DNA of 64,000 bases from an uncultured Gemmiger sp. (lineage in GTDB: Bacteria; Bacillota; Clostridia; Oscillospirales; Ruminococcaceae): assembly GCA_934502625.1 (NCBI GenBank), contig CAKSUQ010000009.1, positions 1 to 64,000 on the forward strand. Direction: 5' to 3'. Both the position numbers and the translations under genes were made by a program. How positions within the stretch are numbered: the first letter of the stretch is position 1; each line of letters begins with the position of its first letter. Of the stretch, positions 52,087 through 61,047 are shown piece after piece. The notes beneath the pieces are model-generated. The model was not told the origin of the DNA, did no database searches, and saw only the letters and a program-made list of their open reading frames with translations.

Positions 52087-52560
52087 ATGAAATGTCCCTA
52101 TTGCGGCGAAGTGGATTCCAAGGTCATCGACTCGCGCCCGACAGAGGACGGCGAAAAGATTCGCCGCCGCCGCGAGTGCCTAAACTGCAAAAAGCGCTTT
52201 ACCACCTACGAAATCGTCGAGACTGTCCCGCTGATGGTCGTCAAGAAAGACCGCTCCCGCGAAGTCTTTGACCGGCAGAAGCTGCTGAACGGCATGCTGC
52301 GTGCCTGCGAGAAACGCCCCGTCAGCTACACCCAGCTGGACGCGGCGGTCGACCGAATTGAGCAGCAGCTGCTCAACTCCTATGACCGCGAGGTTTCCTC
52401 CATCCATATCGGCGATCTGGCGATGCAGGAGCTCAAGCAGATGGACGACGTCGCCTATGTGCGCTTTGCCTCCGTCTACCGCCAGTTCAGCGACGTCAAT
52501 ACCTTCATGGAAGAATTGAAGGACATGCTGGACAGCCGCTCAAAACCCGCCGAAAAATGA
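52087..52560 (+). CDS. nrdR: Transcriptional repressor NrdR
   Basis: A 157-residue regulator of ribonucleotide reductase genes. An N-terminal zinc ribbon ([19 protein letters not shown]) and a [16 protein letters not shown] segment precede an ATP-cone ([19 protein letters not shown]). It senses ATP/dATP. It follows secDF by 26 bp, and its 3' end overlaps the convergent DUF4363 gene by 21 bp. Confidence 0.97.
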   Translation: MKCPYCGEVDSKVIDSRPTEDGEKIRRRRECLNCKKRFTTYEIVETVPLMVVKKDRSREVFDRQKLLNGMLRACEKRPVSYTQLDAAVDRIEQQLLNSYDREVSSIHIGDLAMQELKQMDDVAYVRFASVYRQFSDVNTFMEELKDMLDSRSKPAEK

Positions 52561-52908
52561 TTGCCGCAGCTGCACGATCTGCGCACAGGCGCGCTGCGTC
52601 TCCATCTCTAAATCGGCCAGGCTGTCGGCCTCGGCGCAAGGTGGCAGCACCGTCATCGTCTGGTTCAGCTGGTCGATGAGGTTGCGCCGCACCAGCAAGC
52701 CGAGTATCCGGCTTGCCGTCTGCGCTTTTGCGGCAGCACTGGCGTAGGCGCGGCGGGCGGCAGGGTAGTCGCCCTGCTCCGCCAGCTGATATGCTGTCTG
52801 CACCTCGCGCTGCATAGCGTCAGTGGTCGCGGCAACGTACCGCCCCGCCAGCCAAAGCAGCAGGCCGAGCGTCAGCAAAATCGCGGCTGCATACCAATTT
52901 CGTTTCAT
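52540..52908 (-). CDS. DUF4363-like membrane-anchored protein
   Basis: A 122-residue protein with one N-terminal membrane helix (about residues 7-26) and a helical outer part. It resembles DUF4363 proteins, which usually accompany DUF421 genes, as here (10 bp downstream of the DUF421 stop). Function is unknown. A role in the spore membrane is inferred only from the partner and the nearby ger operon. Confidence 0.65.
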   Translation of the reverse strand: MKRNWYAAAILLTLGLLLWLAGRYVAATTDAMQREVQTAYQLAEQGDYPAARRAYASAAAKAQTASRILGLLVRRNLIDQLNQTMTVLPPCAEADSLADLEMETQRACAQIVQLRQSFFGGF

Positions 52909-52918
52909 ATGGCACCTG

Positions 52919-53569
52919 TCAGGCCGCCCCTTCGGGGGCGGTCTTTTTTTGTATCAGTACAGTCTTATCGCCGTTATAAAGCAAAAGCAGCGTGCTCTCG
53001 CGAGTTGCGTGGTTTGCCCGCAGCATCGCGTCCAGCGCGACGGCGTCCATGCCGAAAAAGGCAAGGTTCTCCCGGTAGACCGCTCGGTCGATGAGCAGCG
53101 GCAGCATCGGCGGCTCACCGTCATCCTGCGGCATCGGTGCAGCCGTAATGCTGCCGTTCGGCTCAACCACGCCCCAATAGACATCATGCGGGGAGAAAAT
53201 ATCCTTACCGCGCAGCGCCTCGGCCAGATCGGACGCCGTGATGCGCAGCTGCCGCAGCTCGTTCTGCTGGATCTCGCCGTTGCGGATGATCGTCACCGGC
53301 TTGCCGAGCAGGAGCTGGGCGTACTTCGGGCAGAACCAGACAAGGGTCGAGTTTAAAATTTCCAGCGCTGCCAGCAGAAAAATCGGCACAAGGCTTGCCG
53401 AGAGCGGCAGATCCGGCTCGTCGATGCAGATGGACGCCACGTTGGAAATCAGCAGCGTCGTCACCAGCTCGGCAGGCTGCAATTCGCCCAGCTGGCGCTT
53501 GCCCATCAGCCGCATAGCCGCCGCGACCGCCAAATAGACCAGTACCGTGCGCACAACCGAAGAAATCAT
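52919..53569 (-). CDS. DUF421 (YetF-like) membrane protein
   Basis: A 216-residue protein with three N-terminal membrane helices and a soluble DUF421 domain (MGKRQLGELQPAELVTTLLISN; GKPVTIIRNGEIQQNELRQLRIT). Bacillus relatives include a spore membrane protein tied to heat resistance. I chose ATG at 53569 (AGGAGG upstream) over a longer frame running into the divergent gerA-type gene. It pairs with the DUF4363-like gene. Confidence 0.82.
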   Translation of the reverse strand: MISSVVRTVLVYLAVAAAMRLMGKRQLGELQPAELVTTLLISNVASICIDEPDLPLSASLVPIFLLAALEILNSTLVWFCPKYAQLLLGKPVTIIRNGEIQQNELRQLRITASDLAEALRGKDIFSPHDVYWGVVEPNGSITAAPMPQDDGEPPMLPLLIDRAVYRENLAFFGMDAVALDAMLRANHATRESTLLLLYNGDKTVLIQKKTAPEGAA

Positions 53570-53582
53570 TCCCGCTGCCTCC

Positions 53583-53612
53583 TCATAAACCTTGGCAAAA
53601 CCGGCCACACTA
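53583..53612 (+). promoter_or_regulatory. Possible sigma-G promoter of the germinant-receptor operon
   Basis: TCATA-18 bp-CACACTA is close to the sigma-G consensus (GHATR-18-CATNHTA), one mismatch in each box, 25 bp before the first ger start. It fits forespore expression but is unproven. Confidence 0.35.
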
Positions 53613-53637
53613 TCCTGCGTGAGAGGGGGGAACACCG

Positions 53638-55080
53638 ATGCCGCAGAAGCTGTACCGTTCGCTGGACGCGAACCTTGCCTTTCTGGAAGAGAGGTTTGGC
53701 CGCTCCGACGATTTTTATACCAAGCGCCTGATGATTGCGGGCATACCATGCGCCGTCGTCATGTTCACGGGGCTGTCCTCGCCGGAAAAGCTCTGCCGGA
53801 TGGCGCTGGATATGCTCGACCGCGACCCGGCCATGCTGGGCGGCGGCGAGGGACTGTGCGTCTACCTGCTGACCCAGAGCCGTATCCCCGCCGAGCCCGA
53901 CGCCGTCGAGGACACGACCGCCCTTGTCGAGCTGCTCACGAACGGGCTGTCGATTTTGCTCATCGACGGCGTGTGCAAGGCCGTGGCGTTCTCGACGCAG
54001 GAGATGCCCCAGCGCTCGATCTCCGCCCCGACGGGCGAGGGCAATCTGCGCGGCTCGCAGGAGGCGTTCACCGAATTGCTGCGCAACAATATCTCGCTGC
54101 TGCGGCGGCAGTTCCGCACCGGCACACTGGCGGCGGAAATCTACACCGCCCACACCCGCGCCAAGACCGAATACTGCCTGTGCTACGACAGCGCCCTCGC
54201 GCCGAAGGAGACCATCGACGCACTGCGCGCTCGGCTGGAACAGGTGGAAATCCCTGTCCTTTTGGACAGTGCCTATTTTGCGTCGTTTCTCAAGCAGGAC
54301 AAGCTGAATCTTTTCCCGGCCGCTGCCTATACCGAGCGCCCCGCCACGGCCTGCGCCCGCCTGTGCGAGGGCAAGGCCATTGTGCTGGTGGCAGGCTGCC
54401 CCTATGCGCTTGTCGTGCCCAGCTTCTTCGCCGAGCATTTCGAGTGCCTTGACGACTATGCGTCGAGCGCCGTCTTTGCGGGGCTAATCCGCATTTTGAA
54501 ATATCTCGCGTTTCTGCTGGCCGTGTTCGGACCTGGGCTGTACGTCATGGCAGTGGCTTTTGCGCCTGAGATCATCCCCGTGCGGCTGCTGACAAAGCTG
54601 GCGCAGGGCGAAGTCTCGACGCCGCTACCGCCGATGCTGGAAATGCTCAGTGTGACGCTGCTTTTGGAGATCGTGCGCGAGGCCGGGCTGCGTGCACCGC
54701 AGTCCATCAGCCACACAGTCAGCCTTGTGGGGGCGCTTATCATCGGCGAGACCGCCGTCAGCGCCGGCATCGTCAGTGTGCCGGTGCTGACGATGGCCGC
54801 CGCCGCGACGATCGCCACGCTGGCCGTACCGTCGCTGTATGAGCAGTCGATTTTGTTCCGCTTTGCCGTCATTTTGCTGGCCGGGTGCTTCGGCGTGCCG
54901 GGGCTGGCCTGCGCCGCGCTGACGATTCTGGCGATGGCCTGCGGCAGCGAACCGTTCGGGTACGACTATCTCTATCCGCTGCTGCCGCCGGGATGCGCCA
55001 GCCTGCGGGACGGCTTCGTGCGCAGCATCTGGAGCCGCCTTGCCAAATCCGGGGAGGTGATCGGCCGCCATGAAGCGTGA
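53638..55080 (+). CDS. GerA-family spore germination receptor, A subunit
   Basis: A 480-residue protein with a soluble N-terminal two-lobed domain (LYRSLDANLAFLEERFGRSDDF; FTGLSSPEKL) and about five membrane helices from residue 285 on. The conserved core is FGPGLYVMAVAFAPEIIPVRL and EIVREAGLRAPQSISHTVSLVGALIIGE. A subunits form nutrient-gated ion channels in the spore inner membrane. The RBS is GAGGGGGG. It is followed by B- and C-type genes with overlaps. Confidence 0.93.
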   Translation: MPQKLYRSLDANLAFLEERFGRSDDFYTKRLMIAGIPCAVVMFTGLSSPEKLCRMALDMLDRDPAMLGGGEGLCVYLLTQSRIPAEPDAVEDTTALVELLTNGLSILLIDGVCKAVAFSTQEMPQRSISAPTGEGNLRGSQEAFTELLRNNISLLRRQFRTGTLAAEIYTAHTRAKTEYCLCYDSALAPKETIDALRARLEQVEIPVLLDSAYFASFLKQDKLNLFPAAAYTERPATACARLCEGKAIVLVAGCPYALVVPSFFAEHFECLDDYASSAVFAGLIRILKYLAFLLAVFGPGLYVMAVAFAPEIIPVRLLTKLAQGEVSTPLPPMLEMLSVTLLLEIVREAGLRAPQSISHTVSLVGALIIGETAVSAGIVSVPVLTMAAAATIATLAVPSLYEQSILFRFAVILLAGCFGVPGLACAALTILAMACGSEPFGYDYLYPLLPPGCASLRDGFVRSIWSRLAKSGEVIGRHEA

Positions 55081-56068
55081 ATGCCCCAGCCTGTTTGCGG
55101 CGTTGCTCGTCAGCCTGCTTGTCAATGTGCTTCTGCGCAGTGAGACCGCCTACTGGCCGCGCGCCGGGCTTTTCAGTGCGGTGCTCTGCACGCCGCTGCT
55201 GGCCGCCGTCGGCTGGCTGTTCGCGCGGTGCTGGCGGCTGGCCGCTGACCCGGTATACAAGCTGCTGTTTGCGGCGTTGCTCGTCTACACCTCGGTGTTA
55301 GAGCTACTGCGGCTGTGGCAGCTGGCGGGGCGGCTGTATCCCGGTGCGGTCACGCTGACGTCGGTCTGCCTGCTCGTCGTGCTGCCGGTCGTCTACCTGC
55401 GGCGTGTGTCAGCGTTATCCCAGACAGCGCGTGCCGTGCTCTGCCTGCTGGTGGCGGCAACCATCGCCATGCTGGCGTCGGTTTTTCCACGGCTTCGGGT
55501 GACAAATCTGCAAGTCATCGCCCTGACGCGCAGCGACCTGCTCGCCGCTGCAAAAGATCAGCTGACCCTCTACCCGGAGTATCTTTTGCCCGCCCTCTGG
55601 CCGGAGCAGGACAAGCGCGGCCGCCACACGCTGCTGCGGCTGGCCGGGTGTGCGCTGGCCTTTGACGTCGGGATGCACCTTGTGCTGGAACTGTTCTACG
55701 GCACGGCCATGCCGCTGCGCGTTGACCCTGTGCACGCCGCCGCGCGGTGCGGGGCTCTTTCGATTTTCAATCGGCTGGAATGGATGCAATTTATTTTGTG
55801 GGTCATGGCGGTCACAGTCAAGCTGGCGCTTTACCTCTACGCCCTCGTGCGGCTGCTGGGCGGGCAGAGCAAGGCCGAAAACAGCGCCGCCGGGCTGGAC
55901 AGATTCCCGCTGTATCTGGGCGGCATCTGGTTTTTGTGCGCTGTGCTGCGCAAAACTGATTTGGACGCCGCCCTGCCGCTGCGCGATCTGCTGACATGGG
56001 GGTTGGTTGTCCTGACCGTGATGGGAGGTGCTGCGGCGTGTCTGTGCCGAAAATTCCGACACTGTTAA
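55070..56068 (+). CDS. GerB-like germination receptor subunit (divergent, short)
   Basis: A 332-residue protein with about ten membrane helices and the amino-acid-permease-like layout of GerAB proteins. Sequence identity to known GerB is low by eye and it is shorter than the usual 365. The call rests mainly on topology and position between A- and C-type genes. It overlaps the A gene by 11 bp and the C gene by 31 bp. Confidence 0.7.
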   Translation: MKRECPSLFAALLVSLLVNVLLRSETAYWPRAGLFSAVLCTPLLAAVGWLFARCWRLAADPVYKLLFAALLVYTSVLELLRLWQLAGRLYPGAVTLTSVCLLVVLPVVYLRRVSALSQTARAVLCLLVAATIAMLASVFPRLRVTNLQVIALTRSDLLAAAKDQLTLYPEYLLPALWPEQDKRGRHTLLRLAGCALAFDVGMHLVLELFYGTAMPLRVDPVHAAARCGALSIFNRLEWMQFILWVMAVTVKLALYLYALVRLLGGQSKAENSAAGLDRFPLYLGGIWFLCAVLRKTDLDAALPLRDLLTWGLVVLTVMGGAAACLCRKFRHC

Positions 56069-56955
56069 GCCTTGGCGCGGCGCTGCTGCTCTGCGGCTGC
56101 GGGCAGGCATTGTCCGAGCGCGAAATCGTCCGCGCCGTGTTTTTCACGCGGCAGCAGGGGGTGTATTCCGCCTGCCTGCTGCTGGCCGACCAGAACGCGA
56201 GTAAAGATGAAGCACTGTCCTATAAGACCGCATCCGCCCGCGGAGTGACCGCCGCACAGGCACTGCACGCGGCTGAAAGCACGCTGCCCGGTCAAATCTA
56301 CTACGGGCTGCTCGACTTGGCTGCCCTACCGCCGGGCAGCGATTGGCAGACAGCGCAGACACTGGGCACACTGCTTTACGACAAAGCCCAGCCCGCACCG
56401 GAGCTGTCAATCTTTGTGCTGGACGATGCGTCGTACAGCTGGGCGCAGGACGCCGCCGCGCTGTACACCGACATGAAAGCCATTGAGACCGAATACGACC
56501 TGCACTGCGGCCTGCAGCAGCTTTTCACGCAGGCGGATGGCTGCGCCGTGCCCGGCTACCGCGCCGACACAGAGTACGATCTTTGCCTGCTGCCGAAGGA
56601 CGGCGTGTCCCGGCGCGCCGCCGGGCTGCCCGCGCAGCTGGCGGCGGTGCTCTGCGGGCAGGCGGACAAATTTGCGTCCACATTCCACGGCGGGCAGGCT
56701 TTCTGCTGCGCGGACGCAGAAGTTACGGTCGCCGATACCGCTGTGCAGCTGCACCTGCGGCAGGTCGAGCTGCAAGCGCTGGCCGGCGCGGATAACGATT
56801 TGCAAGCCCTGCTCTGCGCCGAGCTGCAAAGCGCGTTTGCCGCGCTGACGGACAGCCAGCCCGCCGATTTTTTCCACCTGCAGTTCTGGCATGAGAACTT
56901 GTATGGGACGGGAAGTATACCGCCAGCCCCAACGTTGGAAATTATTTTTGAGTAA
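56038..56955 (+). CDS. GerC-like germination lipoprotein
   Basis: A 305-residue lipoprotein. The signal peptide ends in LLLCGC with Cys19 as lipidation site, followed by ALSEREIVRAVFF, the usual opening of GerC proteins. The rest is a soluble alpha/beta domain. The GTG at 56038 has GGGAGGTG 7 bp upstream and lies inside the B gene. It completes an A-B-C receptor operon ending at a terminator. Confidence 0.78.
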   Translation: MSVPKIPTLLSLGAALLLCGCGQALSEREIVRAVFFTRQQGVYSACLLLADQNASKDEALSYKTASARGVTAAQALHAAESTLPGQIYYGLLDLAALPPGSDWQTAQTLGTLLYDKAQPAPELSIFVLDDASYSWAQDAAALYTDMKAIETEYDLHCGLQQLFTQADGCAVPGYRADTEYDLCLLPKDGVSRRAAGLPAQLAAVLCGQADKFASTFHGGQAFCCADAEVTVADTAVQLHLRQVELQALAGADNDLQALLCAELQSAFAALTDSQPADFFHLQFWHENLYGTGSIPPAPTLEIIFE

Positions 56956-56956
56956 A

Positions 56957-56995
56957 AAAAGAACCTGCGCAACCGCGCAGGTTCTTTCTCATTTT
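56957..56995. terminator. Bidirectional terminator between ger operon and DHHW gene
   Basis: GAACCTGCGC-aacc-GCGCAGGTTC is a perfect 10-bp stem with A tract before and TTTCTCATTTT after, between two convergent operons. Confidence 0.88.
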
Positions 56996-58178
56996 ACTGT
57001 ATCGTCGTTGGACGGGAAATATAAATCAAATTCGTATCCGCAATAAACGTCTGGAAATTGTAGAGCACCAGCACCTCGTCGTAGCCTTCTTTTTCGATCG
57101 TCGAATCCAAACCGTACTTGAAATTGCGGAAGTCGACGACACCGATCTTGGCGTAGTTGGCGGTCAGGTAGGGGATAAAGCTGTTCGCGTAGCTGTCCTT
57201 CACAACCAGAATGCTGCCTGTGCCGTTGCCTTCAATCGTCGAATAGCCGTTGTTGCCATCCAAAAAGGCGGCGTACTTATCGCGGGTCGCGAACTTGTCA
57301 GCGTTGACGATGTTCTCGGTCTTGTCCGGCTCGTAGGCTGCCTCGCCTGTGATCTTATAGATCGTCATCAGGTTGTCCAGCGGGTAGTAGGTGATCGTGT
57401 CGTCCTGCACATTCCACAGCCGCGTGGCTGAGTAGTGCGTGCCCTCAAAGCCCGTCACCGTCGCGCTCTCGTGGGCGTCGCGGTCAAAGGGCGTCAGCCC
57501 CTTCAGCGCGCAGAACTGTTCATACGCGCGGTAGGCGCCGTTCGGCGTCCAGTGGTGGTCGGTCTTGAAATACAGGTACTCGTCCTTTTTCTCGGTGAAG
57601 GGCGCGCGCAGGTCGATGACGTCGGCACTCTGGCCGACCTTGGCAAAAATATCGTCAAGCATCGCGTCCTCGTCCACCACCGGCGCACCGGCGGGCAGCA
57701 TTTCGGGGTAGATGACGCTGGCCGACGGTGCCAGCAGGAAGGTCACCTTGCCGGGGTGGTTCGCAGCAAAATCGCTGACAGCCTGCACATTTTTATCCAG
57801 CTGCTTCTGGGTGGCGTCTTCCACCGTGAACAGCTTTGTGAACATCCAGTGGTCTTTGCCCAGCAGGATGCCGCCCTCCTCAGCCTTCTGGAACAGCACC
57901 TCATCCGCCGCGCGCTGGGTGTTCACCGCCGCGTCGCGGAAGGCAAACTGATCCTGCATCCAGCGGGAAAAGCCGCTCTGCCAGCTGCCGTCCAGCAGGG
58001 CGCTGACACTGAAGGGCGGGAACTGCGCGGCCTTGCGGTTTTCCAGCTCCAGCTGATTGCGCTTCGGCCACAGCAGATTCACAAGCGCGCCCCCGAACAG
58101 CAGCACCGCGCAGAGGAGCAGCAGCGGATAGCCCGCGCGGCGTTTGCCGCCGCTTTTGCGGTATACAACTTTCGACAT
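56994..58178 (-). CDS. DHHW-family (AlgX/AlgJ-like) acyltransferase partner
   Basis: A 394-residue protein with an N-terminal membrane helix (about residues 17-38) and an extracellular SGNH-like domain. The motif TDHHWTPNGAY gives the Asp-His catalytic pair, VVKDSYANSF carries the Ser, and WMFTKLF lies near the start. DHHW proteins work with MBOATs in O-acetylation of surface or secreted glycans. The ATG at 58178 has AAAGGAGG; a longer frame was rejected. It is last in the minus-strand operon. Confidence 0.88.
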   Translation of the reverse strand: MSKVVYRKSGGKRRAGYPLLLLCAVLLFGGALVNLLWPKRNQLELENRKAAQFPPFSVSALLDGSWQSGFSRWMQDQFAFRDAAVNTQRAADEVLFQKAEEGGILLGKDHWMFTKLFTVEDATQKQLDKNVQAVSDFAANHPGKVTFLLAPSASVIYPEMLPAGAPVVDEDAMLDDIFAKVGQSADVIDLRAPFTEKKDEYLYFKTDHHWTPNGAYRAYEQFCALKGLTPFDRDAHESATVTGFEGTHYSATRLWNVQDDTITYYPLDNLMTIYKITGEAAYEPDKTENIVNADKFATRDKYAAFLDGNNGYSTIEGNGTGSILVVKDSYANSFIPYLTANYAKIGVVDFRNFKYGLDSTIEKEGYDEVLVLYNFQTFIADTNLIYISRPTTIQ

Positions 58179-58194
58179 ACAGCCCTTCCTCCTT

Positions 58195-59589
58195 TCAGAA
58201 ATTCGCGTAGAGCGCGGTCGCATTCGTGGCAGCCACCACATAGCAGACGCACAGCACAGTCAGCAGGGCAAACATGATGAGCTTCGCCACTGTGTTTTTG
58301 CTGATCTTGCCCCACAGCCAGCGGGGGAACGTGGACGAACAGACGCCGCCCAGCACCAGCAGCACGCCGTAGTTGCGCAGATAATACAGCGGCGCAATGC
58401 CGCCCTGCGGAATAAACAGCTTTTGCAGCAGCAGCCCCAGCGGCGCGCCGGGCTGGTTTGCCGTAAAGATGCCCCAACCCAGCACCACGAAGAACAGCGT
58501 GTAAAGGTGCGGCCAGACCTTGCCCTTTTTGAGGTATTTCAGCAGGAACGTTTTTTCGATCGTCAGCAGGACGAAGTAATACAGCCCCCACGCGATGAAG
58601 TTCCAGCTTGCGCCGTGCCAAATGCCGGTCGCCGCCCAGACCAGAAACATATTGAACAGCTGACGCGCCTGCCCCTTGCGGTTGCCGCCCAAGGGAATGT
58701 AGATGTAATCCCGGAACCAGCCCGACAGCGTGATGTGCCAGCGCCGCCAGAATTCGGTAATGCTGCCTGAAATATACGGCAGGTCGAAGTTTTCCGGGCA
58801 GTCGAAGCCCAGCAGCGCGGCCAGACCGTTGCTCATCTCGCTGTAGCCCGCAAAATCAAAGTACAGCTGCAAACTGTAGGCAATGATGCCCAGCCATGCC
58901 AGCGGGGTCGAGACATTCGCCAACCCCACGCCGCCCACGCCGATAATATCCGTCCACAGCGCGCCGATGGAATCCGCCAAAATGACCTTTTTTGCAAGAC
59001 CAAACACGAACAGCTCCGCGCCGCGCTGGGCTTTTTCCGGCGTGCAGCGGTTTGCACCGTCGTGCAGCTGGTCGGCCATCTCGCGGTATTTGACGATAGG
59101 CCCGACAATCAGCTGCGGGAAGAACAGCACATACACCGCGAAGGTCAAAAAGTTCTTCTCCGGCGCAATCTTGCCGGTGTAGACGTCGACCTCATAGCTG
59201 ATGATTTTAAAGATGTAATAGCTGATGCCCAGCGGCAGCACTGCGCCGATGTCCAACGCGCCGATGCCGAGGTGGGCGATCTGGTTCACGGTATCGATCA
59301 GGAAGTTCGCGTACTTGAAGTACACCAGCACCCCCAGATTCACCAGCACCGCCACGGCGGGCAACAGTCCGCGCAGCTTAGCTCTGGTCTTTGCTGTCAG
59401 CAGCGCCCACAGGTAGTTGAAGACGATCAGCACTGCGATCAGCGGCAGAAATTCAACCCCTGTCCAGCAGTAGAAAAGCAGGCTTTCCACCAGCAGAACG
59501 GCGTTTTTCGCGCGGCCGGGCACAAGGTAATACGCCAGCAGGGACAACGGCAGAAAGCAGAACAGGAACACCACACTGTTAAAAACCAT
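58195..59589 (-). CDS. MBOAT-family O-acyltransferase (AlgI-like)
   Basis: A 464-residue polytopic protein with LPLGISYYIFKIISYEVDVY, FPQLIVGPIVKYREM, EFWRRWHITLSGWFRDYIYIPLGGNRKG and the catalytic His in GIWHGASWNF. These are the AlgI/PatA-type MBOAT hallmarks, and the family transfers acetyl across the membrane to glycans. It pairs with the DHHW gene 16 bp downstream. No carrier or ligase lies nearby, in contrast to the MBOAT at 11.5 kb. A terminator hairpin sits just upstream of its start. Confidence 0.92.
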   Translation of the reverse strand: MVFNSVVFLFCFLPLSLLAYYLVPGRAKNAVLLVESLLFYCWTGVEFLPLIAVLIVFNYLWALLTAKTRAKLRGLLPAVAVLVNLGVLVYFKYANFLIDTVNQIAHLGIGALDIGAVLPLGISYYIFKIISYEVDVYTGKIAPEKNFLTFAVYVLFFPQLIVGPIVKYREMADQLHDGANRCTPEKAQRGAELFVFGLAKKVILADSIGALWTDIIGVGGVGLANVSTPLAWLGIIAYSLQLYFDFAGYSEMSNGLAALLGFDCPENFDLPYISGSITEFWRRWHITLSGWFRDYIYIPLGGNRKGQARQLFNMFLVWAATGIWHGASWNFIAWGLYYFVLLTIEKTFLLKYLKKGKVWPHLYTLFFVVLGWGIFTANQPGAPLGLLLQKLFIPQGGIAPLYYLRNYGVLLVLGGVCSSTFPRWLWGKISKNTVAKLIMFALLTVLCVCYVVAATNATALYANF

Positions 59590-59616
59590 GGCGAACTCCC
59601 TTTCTTTTGGTTTTTA

Positions 59617-59650
59617 TCAAAAAAGGCCGTTGCCGAGCGGCAGCGGCCTG
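59617..59650 (-). terminator. Terminator hairpin between DUF4358 and MBOAT genes
   Basis: On the minus strand GGCCGCTGCCG/CGGCAACGGCC (one wobble pair) is followed by TTTTTTG. It lies about 30 bp before the MBOAT start, leaving no space for a promoter in between, so it may act as a partial terminator. Confidence 0.75.
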
Positions 59651-59667
59651 CATGGATCACAGGGAAA

Positions 59668-60270
59668 TCAGAAGTTCAGCGCCGTCTCCAGTGCAGTGTC
59701 GATGGCGGTGTAGTCGGGGTTAGCGATACCGGCGATGACGATGGCGACATAGTTGCCGTTCGTCACGATGCGGGCATCCTTCGCCAGCGCGATCTTATCG
59801 GCAAACTCGGCGTACAGGTCGTTGGCGGACAGGCTCTCCTTGTAGGCCTCCAGTTCTGCCTTCACGGCGTCGACCTGACCATCCTTCGCCTGTGCGACGA
59901 AGACGAGGCCGCAGTCAGCCTGATCGTTCGTGACGTCGCCCTTGTAGCCGACAAGATTGTCCATCGTGAGCATCAGCTCGTTCTCGACAGAGAAGTCATC
60001 CAGCGCGCGGGGGTTGGCGATGGGGTTAACGGCCTCAATGGCGGCGACCGCAGCATCGAGGTTCGCGGTGTTAGCTTCGTCGCTGACGACAATCTCGGTC
60101 TCGCTGTCGCCCTCGCCGATGGTCTCCTCGCTGGAAGCCTCCTCGGAAGCAGCCTCAGAGGTCACTGCGGACGTGCTCTCGCTCTCGGCAGCAGAAGACG
60201 CCGTATTGGAGGAGCCGCAGGCGGCCAACAGCATAGCGCAGCACAGGATAACGGGGATCAGTCTTTTCAT
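59668..60270 (-). CDS. DUF4358 lipoprotein
   Basis: A 200-residue lipoprotein with signal peptide and lipobox LLAAC, then a Ser/Glu/Ala-rich linker and a DUF4358-type domain (LMLTMDNLVGYKGDV; VTNGNYVAIVIAG). Its function is unknown. DUF4358 genes often stand beside MBOAT/DHHW pairs in Firmicutes, as here, so a role in the same envelope modification is inferred. The ATG has AAAAGGAG. Confidence 0.8.
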   Translation of the reverse strand: MKRLIPVILCCAMLLAACGSSNTASSAAESESTSAVTSEAASEEASSEETIGEGDSETEIVVSDEANTANLDAAVAAIEAVNPIANPRALDDFSVENELMLTMDNLVGYKGDVTNDQADCGLVFVAQAKDGQVDAVKAELEAYKESLSANDLYAEFADKIALAKDARIVTNGNYVAIVIAGIANPDYTAIDTALETALNF

Positions 60271-60359
60271 GGAATCTATTCTCCTTTTTATTGTTTCTGG
60301 TTGGGACGCGTCGCTCCCTCTGGGCGCGCCAACAGGCATAGCTTGCCCGATACCTTATA

Positions 60360-60388
60360 AGAATACACTATTTTATTGTTTTTTTCAA
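60360..60388 (-). promoter_or_regulatory. Promoter of the DUF4358-MBOAT-DHHW operon
   Basis: On the minus strand TTGAAA-17 bp-TATTCT, giving a leader of about 80 nt. Confidence 0.55.
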
Positions 60389-60447
60389 GGCGTTTTGGGC
60401 AAAAGGTGCGCCCATTCCTGTGCGGAAATGTGTAAATTTTTTATGCC

Positions 60448-60476
60448 TTGACAAACTCTCACCCGGCAGGTACACT
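60448..60476 (+). promoter_or_regulatory. Promoter of the Gx transporter gene
   Basis: TTGACA-17 bp-TACACT, 34 bp upstream of the GTG start. Confidence 0.7.
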
Positions 60477-60510
60477 CAAAGCAATACTCATAGAAAAGAA
60501 GGTGCCGCCC

Positions 60511-61047
60511 GTGCGCGACAAAAAAGCCCGCGAGGTCGCGTGGACAGGGATGCTGTTTGCCCTTGCCATCGCGCTGTCGTATCTCGAATCCCTCGTGTCG
60601 CCGCTGCTGGGGCTGATGCCCGCGCTGAAGCTGGGGCTGTCCAACATCGTCGTCATGTATGCGCTGCTATTTCTGCGCACCCGCACGGCAGTGCTGCTGG
60701 TGCTGCTGAAAGCGCTGTTCGCATTTTTGACGCGCGGCTCGACCGCCGGGTTTTTATCGCTGTGCGGCGGGGCGCTCTCGCTGGCGGTCATGGTGGTGTT
60801 GCTGCATCTGCCCGGCAAGGTCAGCGGGTATATTTTCTGTGCCTGCGGGGCGCTGGCGCATAACCTCGGCCAACTGGCGGGGGCGGCGCTTTTGCTGTCC
60901 AGCGCCATGGCGCTGGGCTACGCGCCGGTGCTGCTTGTCGCGGGGCTTTTGGTGAGCGGCGTCAGCTATACGCTGGCAAAGGCGCTATTTGCCGCACTGC
61001 CGGGATCAACCGGGCAGCACCAGAGGAACAGCTTTTTTGGAAATTAA
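60511..61047 (+). CDS. Gx transporter family membrane protein
   Basis: A 178-residue protein with about five membrane helices, matching the family once labelled heptaprenyl diphosphate synthase component I. It has ALSYLESLVSPLLGLMPALKLGLSN and LLKALFAFLTRGS. Such proteins resemble ECF-type substrate-binding components and often flank isoprenoid or flavin genes; the substrate is unknown. GTG at 60511 was chosen for AAGGTG upstream; an earlier start at 60448 would overlap the promoter. Confidence 0.82.
   Translation: MRDKKAREVAWTGMLFALAIALSYLESLVSPLLGLMPALKLGLSNIVVMYALLFLRTRTAVLLVLLKALFAFLTRGSTAGFLSLCGGALSLAVMVVLLHLPGKVSGYIFCACGALAHNLGQLAGAALLLSSAMALGYAPVLLVAGLLVSGVSYTLAKALFAALPGSTGQHQRNSFFGN

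Noticed and set aside
53570..53749. N-terminal extension of the DUF421 protein
   Set aside because: It would run 110 bp into the divergent ger gene. The ATG at 53569 has a good RBS and begins the first membrane helix.
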